In this document: positions 16,315 through 24,582 of the stretch, in pieces | Layout: each line of letters starts with the position of its first letter | Position numbering within the stretch: the stretch's first letter is position 1 | DNA from: Myxococcales bacterium | Lineage (GTDB): Bacteria; Myxococcota_A; Polyangia; Polyangiales; Ga0077539 | Assembly: GCA_030652255.1 (NCBI GenBank) | Contig: JAUSAZ010000011.1 | Coordinates: 1 to 64,000, forward strand | Length of the DNA stretch: 64,000 nucleotides | Direction of reading: 5' to 3' | The notes under the pieces: model-generated | What the model was told of the DNA's origin: nothing | The model's database searches: none | The model's input: the letters and a program-made list of their open reading frames with translations, nothing else | Position numbers and translations under genes: made by a program

Positions 16315-17508
16315 ATGAGCGGGCTCGCCTGGGCGCTGCTGGCCGCGCTCGTGCGCGTCGCGTGGCTGCGCGCGGTGCCCCCCGCCGTCGCCTGGGACGG
16401 GATCATCTACGAGCGCACCGCGCAGCGCATCGCCCAGGGCATGGGCTTCGTCGACACGTACAACAACCTCCCGCCGTACCTGCCGACGGCCTTCTACCCG
16501 GTGGGCTACCCCGCGCTGCTCGGGCTCGCGCACGCGACGCTCGGCCCGGGCCTCTGGGTCGCCGGGGCGCTCAACGTCGCCGCCGCCGCGGTCACCACCG
16601 CCGTGGTCTTCGCCCTCGCCCGCCGCGCGTACGGCGCCCCCGCCGCACACCTCGCCGCGGGCCTCTACGCGCTCTCCCCCGGCGCGGTGCTCTACACCTC
16701 CACGCTCATGACGGAGACCGTCTCCGCGGCGCTCCTCGTCGGTGCGATCGCCCTCGCCGAGCGCTACGCCCGCGACCGCCGCGCGCCGGTCGCCCTCGCC
16801 GCGGGCCTGCTCTTCGGCCTCGGCGGCCTCGTGCGCCCGCAGTCCCTGCTGCTCGCGCCCATCGTGGCGCTGCTCGCCTCGCCGTCGCCGCACTGGGTCG
16901 CGCGCGCCCGCACCCTCAGCCTCGTCGGCGTGGCCTGCGCGGCGGTGGTGCTGCCGTGGACGATCCGCAACTGCCGCGCGCTCGACGGCTGCGCGCTGGT
17001 GTCGGTCAACGGCGGCTCCAACCTCTTCATCGGCGCCGACCCCGACGCGGGCGGAACCTACCGCCCCCTGCGCCGCGGCGAGGGCTGCGGCCCGGTGCTC
17101 ACCGAGGTCGCCAAGGACCGCTGCTACGGCCGACTCGCCCTGCGCCGCATCGCCGCCGACCCGCTGCGCTGGGTGGGGCTCATGCCCGCCAAGCTAGAGG
17201 CCCTGCTCGACTACGAGACCGCCCCCGCGGCCTACCTCCACGAGGCGGGCTCCCTCTCCGCTGCCGCCGCCGAGCGCGCCGGGCGCTGGCTCACCGCCTG
17301 GCACCGCCTCGTGTGCGCGCTCGCGCTCCTCGCGCTGGTGGCCCGCCGCGATCCCCTCCCCCGCGCGGCGGTGCTCTCGCTCGGCGCCGTCGCGGGCTCG
17401 CTCGCCGTGCACGCGGTCTTCTTCGGCGGCGACCGCTACCACATGGTCTTCCTGCCGCTGCTGGCGGTGCTCGGGGGCGCGGTGCTCTGCCCGGCGCGCA
17501 CACCATGA
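16315..17508 (+). CDS. GT39/ArnT-like membrane glycosyltransferase (second small paralogue)
   Basis: A 397-aa integral-membrane protein with about nine hydrophobic segments. WDGIIYERTAQRIAQGMGF holds the candidate catalytic Asp; TAFYPVGYPALLG, SVNGGSNLFIGAD and GGDRYHMVFLPLLA match its neighbours. Two Cys pairs in external loops (NCRALDGC, and GEGC...KDRC) are shared with the following paralogue and may form disulfides. ATG 16315 has GGTGAGG directly upstream. The 11-base gap to the previous stop, unlike the four-base overlaps elsewhere in the operon, fits insertion of the palindromic repeat. The stop overlaps the next start (ATGA). Confidence 0.85.
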   Translation: MSGLAWALLAALVRVAWLRAVPPAVAWDGIIYERTAQRIAQGMGFVDTYNNLPPYLPTAFYPVGYPALLGLAHATLGPGLWVAGALNVAAAAVTTAVVFALARRAYGAPAAHLAAGLYALSPGAVLYTSTLMTETVSAALLVGAIALAERYARDRRAPVALAAGLLFGLGGLVRPQSLLLAPIVALLASPSPHWVARARTLSLVGVACAAVVLPWTIRNCRALDGCALVSVNGGSNLFIGADPDAGGTYRPLRRGEGCGPVLTEVAKDRCYGRLALRRIAADPLRWVGLMPAKLEALLDYETAPAAYLHEAGSLSAAAAERAGRWLTAWHRLVCALALLALVARRDPLPRAAVLSLGAVAGSLAVHAVFFGGDRYHMVFLPLLAVLGGAVLCPARTP

Positions 17509-18740
17509 GCCCGGCGTCCCCCGGCCATCGCCCGGTCACCCTCGCGCTCGCCGCGCTCGCCCTCGCGGCGCGCCTCGCCTTCGGCCTCTCGGTGCGCGTC
17601 CCGCCCGCCTGGGACGGCGTGCTCTACGAGCGCGGCGCCGTCGCCCTCGCCCGAGGCCTCGGCTACTCCTGCTACCTCTTCGGCCCCGCCGCCGACCCCT
17701 CGGTCCCGACGGCCTTCTACCCCGTCGGCTACCCCGCCTTCCTGGGCGCGCTCTACCGGATCTTCGGGGTGTCTTCCGCCGTGGTCGTCGTCAGCGGCGC
17801 CCTCCTCGGCGCGCTCACCGTCGCCCTCGCGCACCGCCTCGCCCTGCGCGCGGCCCCTCCCCTCGCGGCCCACCTCGCGGCGCTGCTCTTCGCGCTCGCG
17901 CCCGGTCCGGTGGTCTTCGCGGTCACCCCCATGAGCGAGACCCTCTGCGGCGCCCTGCTCGCCGGCGCCGTCTACGCCCTCGCGCGCGCCCCGTCGCCCT
18001 CGTCGCTGCGGCTCGTCGTCGCGGGCACCCTGCTCGCCGCCGCGGCCTACGTGCGCCCGCAGTCCCTGCTGCTCGCGCCGCTGCTCCCCGCGCTGCTCGC
18101 CGGCACCGCCGCCCGGCGCCTCCGCCGCGCCGCCCTCGTCACCGCGACCGTGGCCGCGCTGGTCGCCCCGTGGACGATCCGCAACTGCCACGCCCTCGAC
18201 GGCTGCGCAGTGATCAGCACCAACGGCGGCAGCAACCTCGCCATCGGCGCCGTCCCCCGCGCCACGGGGATGTACCTCACGCTCACCGCCGACGACGGCT
18301 GCCGCGGCGTGAAGGGCGAGCGCGCCCGAGAGCGGTGCTGGCAGCGCGTGGCCGTCGCGAGCGTGCGCGCGGCCCCCTTGCGCTGGCTGCGCCTCGCGTG
18401 GCCCAAGCTCTACTTCACCTACGCCAACGAGACCTTCCCCGCGGACTACCTCCGCGAGGCCCGGCCCGACCTCCTCGCCCCGCCCCGCCACGAGCGCCTG
18501 CGCGACGCCATGACCTGGACCTGGTGGCCCCTCTGGGTCACCGCCCTCCTGGCGCTGATCCCGCTGCCGCGCCGCGCGCCGCTCGCGCCCGCGGCCACGC
18601 TCTCCCTCGGCGCGGTCGCGGCCACCACGGCGACGCACCTCGCGGTCTTCGGCGGCGACCGCTACCACCTCCCGCTGGTGGGCCTCGTGGCGGTGCTCGC
18701 CGCCGCGGCCTTCCGCCGCCGCCCGATGGTGCCGCCGTGA
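17505..18740 (+). CDS. GT39/ArnT-like membrane glycosyltransferase (third small paralogue)
   Basis: A 411-aa integral-membrane protein, paralogue of the two genes before it. Shared motifs are WDGVLYERGAVALARGLGY, TAFYPVGYPAFLGAL, VRPQSLLLAPLL, NCHALDGCAVISTNGGSN and GGDRYHLPLVG. The family transfers sugars from polyprenyl-phosphate carriers to lipids, proteins or polymers outside the membrane. ATG 17505 overlaps the previous stop (ATGA), and its own stop overlaps the acyltransferase start (GTGA). Having three divergent copies in one operon suggests either successive sugar additions or use of different donors (inference). Confidence 0.85.
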   Translation: MSPASPGHRPVTLALAALALAARLAFGLSVRVPPAWDGVLYERGAVALARGLGYSCYLFGPAADPSVPTAFYPVGYPAFLGALYRIFGVSSAVVVVSGALLGALTVALAHRLALRAAPPLAAHLAALLFALAPGPVVFAVTPMSETLCGALLAGAVYALARAPSPSSLRLVVAGTLLAAAAYVRPQSLLLAPLLPALLAGTAARRLRRAALVTATVAALVAPWTIRNCHALDGCAVISTNGGSNLAIGAVPRATGMYLTLTADDGCRGVKGERARERCWQRVAVASVRAAPLRWLRLAWPKLYFTYANETFPADYLREARPDLLAPPRHERLRDAMTWTWWPLWVTALLALIPLPRRAPLAPAATLSLGAVAATTATHLAVFGGDRYHLPLVGLVAVLAAAAFRRRPMVPP

Positions 18741-19840
18741 GCGCGCCCCCTTCCAGCACCCCCGAGGCGGTTCACCCGCAGCTCGACGGGCTGCGCGCCG
18801 TGGCGGTCTTCCTGGTGCTGTGCACGCACCTGCTGCCGTCGCAGCCGTGGGTGCGCCGCGTCGGCCCTGGCGGCCTCGGCGTGGTGCTCTTCTTCGTGCT
18901 GAGCGGCTTCCTCATCACGGGCATCCTGCTGCGCGTGCGCGACGCCGTCGCGGACGGCCGCCTGACCTCCGGGCGTGCCCTCTCGCGCTTCTACATCCGC
19001 CGCGCCCTGCGCATCGCCCCGCTCTACTACGCGGTGCTCGGCGTGGCCGCGCTCGCCGACATCCCCCCGGTGCGCGCCACCTGGCCCTGGCACGCCTTCT
19101 ACGCGTCCAACCTCTACTTCGCGCGCCGCGGCTCGTGGAACGGCGTCGTCACGCCCCTCTGGAGCCTCGGCGTCGAGGAGCAGTTCTACCTCCTCTGGCC
19201 GCTGGTGGTGCTCTGGACCCCGCGGCGCGCGCTGCCGCTCGTGCTGCCCGCGCTCGTCGCCCTCGGGCCGCTCTCCCGCGCCGGCTACCTCCTCGCCGGC
19301 GTCGACCCCTTCGCCATCGGGCTGCTGCCGTTCGGGTGCGTCGACACGCTGCTCCTCGGCGCGCTCCTCGCGCTCTGCTGGCACGAGCCCGCGCGGCTCG
19401 ACGGAGTCCGCCGCGGCGTGCGCACGTTCGGCGTCGCGGTCGCGCTCCCGGCGGTGGCGCTCTACCTCGCGCTCGGGCCGGTGCCCGTGGGCTCGCCCTG
19501 CTTCGTGGTCGCGGCGATGCTCGAGCTCGCGCTGAAGGGCGCTGCCTTCTTCGCGCTCATCGACGCGGCGGCGCGGGGCTTCGGCGGGCCGATCGGCCGC
19601 CTGCTGTCGTCGCGACCCATGCGCTTCATCGGGCAGATCAGCTACGGCATCTACCTGCTGCACACCTTCGTGCAGGGCGCGGCGCGGGGCCTGGGCGAGC
19701 CCTTCCGCGCGCTCTACCGCAACGAGCTGGCGTGGTTTCCGATCGCGTGCGCGACGGTGGTGCTGGTCGCGACCGCGACGTACGTGCTGTTCGAGAAGCC
19801 CATCAACGGGCTGAAGCGGCGCTTCCCCTACGAGGGGTGA
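18737..19840 (+). CDS. Acyltransferase family 3 membrane protein
   Basis: A 367-aa protein with about ten membrane segments, of the OafA/NodX/acyltransferase-3 family that O-acetylates or O-acylates surface sugars. It begins LDGLRAVAVFLVLCTHLL with the conserved His. It continues with FFVLSGFLITG, RFYIRRALRIAPLYY with the Arg-rich motif, WSLGVEEQFYLLWPL and ISYGIYLLHTF. GTG 18737 is in a four-base overlap with the upstream glycosyltransferase, so it is the last gene of a five-gene glycan operon. Acyl decoration of the glycan product is the likely role. It converges with the DUF2171 gene, only three bases away. Confidence 0.9.
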   Translation: MSAPPSSTPEAVHPQLDGLRAVAVFLVLCTHLLPSQPWVRRVGPGGLGVVLFFVLSGFLITGILLRVRDAVADGRLTSGRALSRFYIRRALRIAPLYYAVLGVAALADIPPVRATWPWHAFYASNLYFARRGSWNGVVTPLWSLGVEEQFYLLWPLVVLWTPRRALPLVLPALVALGPLSRAGYLLAGVDPFAIGLLPFGCVDTLLLGALLALCWHEPARLDGVRRGVRTFGVAVALPAVALYLALGPVPVGSPCFVVAAMLELALKGAAFFALIDAAARGFGGPIGRLLSSRPMRFIGQISYGIYLLHTFVQGAARGLGEPFRALYRNELAWFPIACATVVLVATATYVLFEKPINGLKRRFPYEG

Positions 19841-19843
19841 ACC

Positions 19844-20101
19844 TCAGGCGAGATGGCCGCTGTTGGGGCCGGCGGGCGGGGTGAGCGACCACTCCTTCAT
19901 CGCCACCGTGCCGCTGCGGTCGACGTGGACCTTGTCGTCCACCATCGTGACCCAGCTCATCGGGATGTAGTGGTGCTGGCCCGAGGCGTCCTTCTTGAGC
20001 TTGATCGTGTCGGGGCCCTCCATGTGATCGACCACGGCGAACTGGCCGTTCTCCGAGCAGACGACGGACATCTCAGGGCGGATGCGGGTTTCGGCAATCA
20101 T
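19844..20101 (-). CDS. DUF2171-type small protein
   Basis: An 85-aa protein matching the pattern of DUF2171: IRPEMSVVCSENGQFAVVDHMEGPDTI..., then HHYIPMSWVTMVDDKVHVD. The fold is PRC-barrel-like and the function is unknown. I chose ATG 20101 because GGAGG lies nine bases upstream; the longer frame to 20260 is shadow-like. It stands alone, convergent with the acyltransferase gene and divergent from the PQQ-propeller gene. Confidence 0.85.
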   Translation of the reverse strand: MIAETRIRPEMSVVCSENGQFAVVDHMEGPDTIKLKKDASGQHHYIPMSWVTMVDDKVHVDRSGTVAMKEWSLTPPAGPNSGHLA

Positions 20102-20468
20102 CGCGGTACCTCCGATGGTTCGAGACACCTCCGACGTTGCAGCGGGCGTTCCACCCGGAGCCACGCAGGGCGGTGCGCGCAAACGCCGACGCACGACCCG
20201 ACACGATCGACACAGGTGCGCTCGGCGACGTGCGCTGGAGACCCAAATCCCCGGGCGCAACTCTCGCGTCCGTTTCGCTGGAGATCCGGCCGTGCGCGGC
20301 GCTCGCTCGTTGAAAAGTTCGCCCCGCGGACAAGCGCGCTTAGAGTCTGTTCACACCGCGGACGGGCGATATCAGGGGTGAGCGCCGGTCGTGGAACGTC
20401 TCCGTAGTGGGAGGCGTCCGCACGCCCGATTGCTCACGCCATCGACCCTCCTCCGCGCCTGCGGACGC
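20102..20468. other. Divergent intergenic region (367 bases)
   Basis: This region separates the DUF2171 gene (left) from the PQQ-repeat gene (right). I see no gene in it. It contains the DUF2171 ribosome site near 20110, an AT-richer patch at 20310-20350, and a candidate ECF-sigma promoter at 20393-20419. Confidence 0.6.
20393..20419 (+). promoter_or_regulatory. Candidate ECF-sigma promoter
   Basis: GGAAC (20393-20397), a 17-base spacer and CGTCC (20415-20419) match the GGAAC-N16/17-CGTC layout of many extracytoplasmic-function sigma promoters. Transcription would start about 40 bases before ATG 20469. The match is by pattern only. Confidence 0.35.
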
Positions 20469-22775
20469 ATGACCTCGATCGACCTCCTGATCCACCGCGC
20501 TCCGACCCGCTCACCTCGCGCCGAGGGCCGCGGCGCCGTCGCCGCCGAAGCCACCCCCGTCGCCGCGGGGGCGCTCCTCCTCGACCTCGACCTCGCGGGC
20601 CAGCGCTGCACCCTCGCCCAGGACGCCGAGAACGCCGCCTACCTCCTCCGCGACGTCGCCGCCGCGCTCGTGCCGGTGCTCGAGGGCCGCGCCGCCAAGG
20701 CCCAGGTCGTCGCCCACGACACCCCCTGGGAGCTGTGCTTCGTCCCCGGCGACGGCGCCCTGCTCGTGAGCATCTTCCGCGGCGGCCCCGTCCCCGAGGT
20801 GCGCGCGCTCGACCTCCCGGTCGACCTCGGTGAGCTCCTCGGCGCCCTGCGCCGCGCCGCCGCCGCGCTGCCCTCCCCCGCCGACGGCCTCGACGCCCTC
20901 CTCGACCGCCTCGACCTCCAAGGGTCCAACATCCTCGCCGCCCCCACGCGCGGTCCCGCCACGGCGCTCCAGTGGGAGAGCCGCCCCGGCCCGCTCGGCG
21001 ACGACGCCCTCTCCGTCACCTTCCAGGCCCTCTCCCCGGGCGAGGCCTCGTCTCGCCGCGAGAGCGCCCAGTCCGACCTCCACGCCCTCCTCGTGCAGGG
21101 TCGCGTGGGCGTCAGCCTCCGCGGCCGCGGCGTCGAGCTCGCGCCGGGCTTCGTCGTGCTCCAGTTCGAGCGCCTCGTCGCCCTCTGCCGCCCGCTGCTC
21201 GAAGCCTGGGCCGCGCGCCGCCCCTTGCACCTCCGGATGCAGGTCTCCGACCTCTCCCTGGGCCTGCGGCTCTCCGTCGACGAGCGCCTCGCCCTCACGC
21301 TCACCCGCAACACCAACAGCTCCGTCACCCTGCCCGCGCTCGCCCCGGACGCCTTCATCACCCCGGTGCTCGACGGCGCCCTCGCCCTCGCCGCCGCGCT
21401 CTCCCGCTGCGACCGCTCGCTCGCCCGCAACCTCCGGCTGCGCGCCCTCCGCCACGAGGCCCGCGCCCTGCGCCGCTGGCTGCGCAACCTGGGCCGCAGC
21501 GACCGCCGCACCAACCCCGACCCCACGCTCTACCAGGTGGCCGCCGAGCCCGCGCCCGCCCCCCGCGCGAGCGACGCGCTCGACCTCCGCGACGCCACGC
21601 GCCTGCGCTACACCGCCCGCTGGCGCGCCGAGATCGAGGGCCTCGACCTCGCGGGCACCCTGCTCTGCGGCGACCGGCTCATCGTGCCCGGAGCGCGCGA
21701 GCTGCACGCCCTCGACCGCATGACCGGCGCGGCCGTCTGGTCGATGCCCGTGCCGCGCGCCTCCACCACCCTCGCCGGCGACGCCCTGCTGCGCCAGAGC
21801 CCGCGCGGCGAGATCGAGCTGCGCGCCTCCTCCAGCGGCGAGGTGCTCTGGAGCACGCGCATCACCCCCCGCGTCGGAACCCTCTGCCTCCCGCACGCCG
21901 TCACCGCCCCGGGCCTGCCGCGGCTGGTCGTGGTGGCCGAAGGGGAGCGCCGCCTCGTCGCGCTCGACCTTCGCACCGGCGAGCCCCGGTGGAGCTTCAC
22001 CGCCCGCCACGCCGGCACCTTCCGCATGAAGCGCGCGGGCCGTCTCCTGGTGGTGGTCTCTGGCGACGCCACGGTCACCGCGCTCGACCTCGCGAGCGGC
22101 GAGGTGGTCTGGCGCTTCGGCGACCGGGTGCCCTTCCACACCACCCCTCTGCTGCACCGCGACCAGCTCTTCGCCGTCGCCGGCGAGGCCACCCGCGGCG
22201 GCGCGCGGCTCTACGCCCTCGACGCCTACGCGGGCGAGCACCTCTGGTCGTGCGCCATCGACGCGACGGTCTGCGCCCCGGCCTGCGTGACCAAGGACTC
22301 CGTGGCGGTGCCGGTGTCCACCCGCGACGGCGTGGTGCTCGAAGGCCGCTCCGTCGGCGACGGCGCCGTGCGCTGGCGCGCCGCCCTCAGCGCCGTGCAG
22401 GGGTCGTCCTCGCGCCCCGCGGTCACGGCCTTCGACGACCTCTTCGTGGCCAACCTCCCGACGGGCCGCGTCATGGCTGTCGATGCGGGCGACGGCTCCA
22501 CCCGCTGGTCGCGCACCCTGCGCGCGCCCCTCGGCGACGACCTCCCCCGGCGCCTCGACCCGCAGCTCCGCGCGGGCGCCCTCTTCGTCCCGCAGAGCGC
22601 CCTCGCGGTGCTCCGCCCCCGGGACGGCGCCGTGCTCGCCGAGCTCGACGCCTGCGACCTCGTGCCCGACCTCGTGCGCGTCGACGAGCAGTGCGCGATC
22701 TACGTCGCCGAGGAGAGCGGGCACCTCGGGTGCTACGAGCCCGGCGCGCGCCTCCGGGTCATCCGCCCCGCGTAA
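20469..22775 (+). CDS. PQQ-like beta-propeller repeat protein with unknown N-terminal domain
   Basis: A 768-aa protein. From about residue 370 it contains seven or so PQQ/BamB-like propeller blades, recognisable by LDRMTGAAVWSMPV, SSGEVLWSTRI, LRTGEPRWSF, LASGEVVWRF, AYAGEHLWSC, GAVRWRA and GDGSTRWSRTL. The first ~370 residues are Leu/Arg/Ala-rich, alpha/beta, with no motif I recognise. No signal peptide is seen, so it appears cytoplasmic, which is unusual because most BamB-like propellers are exported. ATG 20469 lacks a strong RBS. It may scaffold proteins or sense a ligand; no enzyme role is claimed. It is convergent with the cytochrome P460-like gene. Confidence 0.75.
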   Translation: MTSIDLLIHRAPTRSPRAEGRGAVAAEATPVAAGALLLDLDLAGQRCTLAQDAENAAYLLRDVAAALVPVLEGRAAKAQVVAHDTPWELCFVPGDGALLVSIFRGGPVPEVRALDLPVDLGELLGALRRAAAALPSPADGLDALLDRLDLQGSNILAAPTRGPATALQWESRPGPLGDDALSVTFQALSPGEASSRRESAQSDLHALLVQGRVGVSLRGRGVELAPGFVVLQFERLVALCRPLLEAWAARRPLHLRMQVSDLSLGLRLSVDERLALTLTRNTNSSVTLPALAPDAFITPVLDGALALAAALSRCDRSLARNLRLRALRHEARALRRWLRNLGRSDRRTNPDPTLYQVAAEPAPAPRASDALDLRDATRLRYTARWRAEIEGLDLAGTLLCGDRLIVPGARELHALDRMTGAAVWSMPVPRASTTLAGDALLRQSPRGEIELRASSSGEVLWSTRITPRVGTLCLPHAVTAPGLPRLVVVAEGERRLVALDLRTGEPRWSFTARHAGTFRMKRAGRLLVVVSGDATVTALDLASGEVVWRFGDRVPFHTTPLLHRDQLFAVAGEATRGGARLYALDAYAGEHLWSCAIDATVCAPACVTKDSVAVPVSTRDGVVLEGRSVGDGAVRWRAALSAVQGSSSRPAVTAFDDLFVANLPTGRVMAVDAGDGSTRWSRTLRAPLGDDLPRRLDPQLRAGALFVPQSALAVLRPRDGAVLAELDACDLVPDLVRVDEQCAIYVAEESGHLGCYEPGARLRVIRPA

Positions 22776-22782
22776 GACCCGC

Positions 22783-23274
22783 TCACTGCTGCGTGCACTG
22801 CCAGTCGCGCGAGGTGCAGTCGGGCGTGTTGTGGCAGTTGATGCAGCGGGTCACCCGGCCGTCTTCGAGCACCGCGCGGTCGCTCGCGCGCACCCGCTGC
22901 CAGCGCCAGTCGCCGTGCGTCGGGTCGTAGCCCGCGGGCTCCTTGCGCATCACCGTCCACCCGATGACCGTCGAGCAGGTCGGGTCGGCGTACTCCTCCT
23001 TGATGACCACCGTCCCCACCGGGAGCGTCTGGCCCGCCACGCGGTACTGCGCCACGCCCCCGGGGTCGATCACCACCCGGATGTTGCTGATGGTGGGCGC
23101 GCCCGCGCCGTAGCTGGAGATGTGCTCGAAGGTCATCCGGCACCCGCGCACCTCCGGGAAGCGCGCGCCGTAGTCGGCCGGGACCAGCGACGCCGGCGGG
23201 GGCGTCTCGTCCGGGCCGCAGCCCGCGGACATACCAAGCAGGGTAATGGTGAGGAGGGTGGCGAGGCGGGTCAT
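22783..23274 (-). CDS. Cytochrome P460-like heme lipoprotein
   Basis: A 163-aa exported protein with lipoprotein signal (LLGMSAGCGPDE). The body resembles cytochrome P460: GTVVIKEEYADPTCST, GWTVMRKEPAGYDP, DWRWQRV, then the covalent heme site CINCHN near the C-terminus. P460 proteins act in the periplasm on hydroxylamine or related small molecules; the substrate here is unknown. The unusual crosslinked Lys cannot be confirmed from sequence. The start is ATG 23274. It lies 33 bases downstream of the NHL lipoprotein gene on the same strand, so it may be the last gene of that operon. Confidence 0.82.
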   Translation of the reverse strand: MTRLATLLTITLLGMSAGCGPDETPPPASLVPADYGARFPEVRGCRMTFEHISSYGAGAPTISNIRVVIDPGGVAQYRVAGQTLPVGTVVIKEEYADPTCSTVIGWTVMRKEPAGYDPTHGDWRWQRVRASDRAVLEDGRVTRCINCHNTPDCTSRDWQCTQQ

Positions 23275-23307
23275 CCGCCGAGAGTAGCGCGGCGGCCCGA
23301 CGGGTCG

Positions 23308-24582
23308 CTAACGCATCATGACGACGCGGATGCGCTGGTTGTACGTGTCGGCGATGAAGAGCCGCCCGGCGGTGTCGGTCTCGACGCCGTAGGGGCGGTC
23401 GAGCAGCGCCAGCGTGGGCGAGCCCCCGTCCCCCTGGAAGCCGCGCATCCCGCAGCGCCCCGCGACGGTGCGGATGTTCCCGTCGGCGCCCACCGCGCGC
23501 ACGCAGGAGTTCTGCGTGTCGGCGATGTAGAGCGTGCCGTCCGGGCCCACCTCGATGTCCGTCGGCTGGTTGAGCGTGGCCATCGTGGCCGGGCCCCCGT
23601 CGCCGGTCGCGCCCACCATCCCGGTGCCCGCGACGGTGGTGATCATCCCGGCGGGGGTCACCCGGCGGATGGCGTTGTTGCCCGTGTCGGCGATGTAGAG
23701 GTTGCCCGCGCTGTCGAAGTCGATGCGCCCCGCGGGCGAGGCCGCCTGGCCCACCGGGTTGCGCAGCTGCGCCATGAGCGCCGGGCCGTTGTCGCCCGCG
23801 TAGCCCGCCGTGCCGCTGCCGACGACGGTGGTGATCACGTCCATGCCGTCGACCCGGCGGATGCGCTGGTTGGCCTGGTCGGCGATGTACACCTCGCCCG
23901 ACGGCGAGATGGCCACGCCCACCGGGAGGTCGAGCACCGCGTTGAGGGCCGGGCCGCCGTCGCCCGCGAAGCTGCGCCCGCCGGTGCCGCAGAGGTCTTC
24001 GATCATCGAGCCCGGCGCGCCCACGTTGCGCACCCGCTTGATCATGCTGTTGTGCCACGCGGCGATCAGCATGTTGCCCTGGGCGTCGAAGGCCATGGAC
24101 GTCGGGTGGTTGAGCCGGTGCCGCAGCGCGGGCGACGGGATCCGCGGCGCCCCGACAGGGATGGGCGGGTCTTCGCCGTCGGTGAGCTCGCCGGTGCCGA
24201 CGACGGTGCGCACGGTGCCGTCCGAGGCCTGCTCGCGCACGACGTGGTTGTTCCAGTCGAGGAAGTACAGCCGGCCGTTGGGGCCGAGGGTGGTGTCCTG
24301 CGGGAGGTAGGTGCGCGACGAGGTGCCCGCGATGCCGTCGGCGCCGACGCCCGCCTCGCCGTTGCCGATGATCGTGCAGATGGTGCCCGCGCGCGGGGTG
24401 CACGCGGTGGGTCCCCCCGGGGTGACCGGCGTGTCGTTGGCGATGCCGCAGGTGCTGGCGAGGGCCTCGTCCTCGGTGAGCACCGCGGCGCAGGGGTCGG
24501 TCGTGCAGCTCGCCGCCACGACGGCGAGCCCGAGCAGGGTGACGGGGGACAGCGCGCGCATCGTTCGCTCCATGGAGATCAT
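23308..24582 (-). CDS. NHL-repeat lipoprotein (propeller) 1
   Basis: A 424-aa lipoprotein (signal MRALSPVTLLGLAVVAASC). At least six NHL blades follow, with motif runs such as GPNGRLYFLDWNNHVVRE, SGEVYIADQANQRIRRV, AGNLYIADTGNNAIRRV and DGTLYIADTQNSCVRAV, each followed by a TVAG(T/S)G-GxxGDGGPA loop. These form a six- to seven-bladed propeller that usually binds proteins or carbohydrates. ATG 24582 overlaps the stop of the upstream NHL gene (ATGA), giving translational coupling; ATG 24573 and ATG 24561 are other possible starts that keep the signal. Confidence 0.9.
   Translation of the reverse strand: MISMERTMRALSPVTLLGLAVVAASCTTDPCAAVLTEDEALASTCGIANDTPVTPGGPTACTPRAGTICTIIGNGEAGVGADGIAGTSSRTYLPQDTTLGPNGRLYFLDWNNHVVREQASDGTVRTVVGTGELTDGEDPPIPVGAPRIPSPALRHRLNHPTSMAFDAQGNMLIAAWHNSMIKRVRNVGAPGSMIEDLCGTGGRSFAGDGGPALNAVLDLPVGVAISPSGEVYIADQANQRIRRVDGMDVITTVVGSGTAGYAGDNGPALMAQLRNPVGQAASPAGRIDFDSAGNLYIADTGNNAIRRVTPAGMITTVAGTGMVGATGDGGPATMATLNQPTDIEVGPDGTLYIADTQNSCVRAVGADGNIRTVAGRCGMRGFQGDGGSPTLALLDRPYGVETDTAGRLFIADTYNQRIRVVMMR

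Noticed and set aside
15990..16406. Minus-strand ORF with PSPRPEGRGNAC
   Set aside because: Translation of the palindromic repeat antisense to the glycosyltransferase; no coding support.
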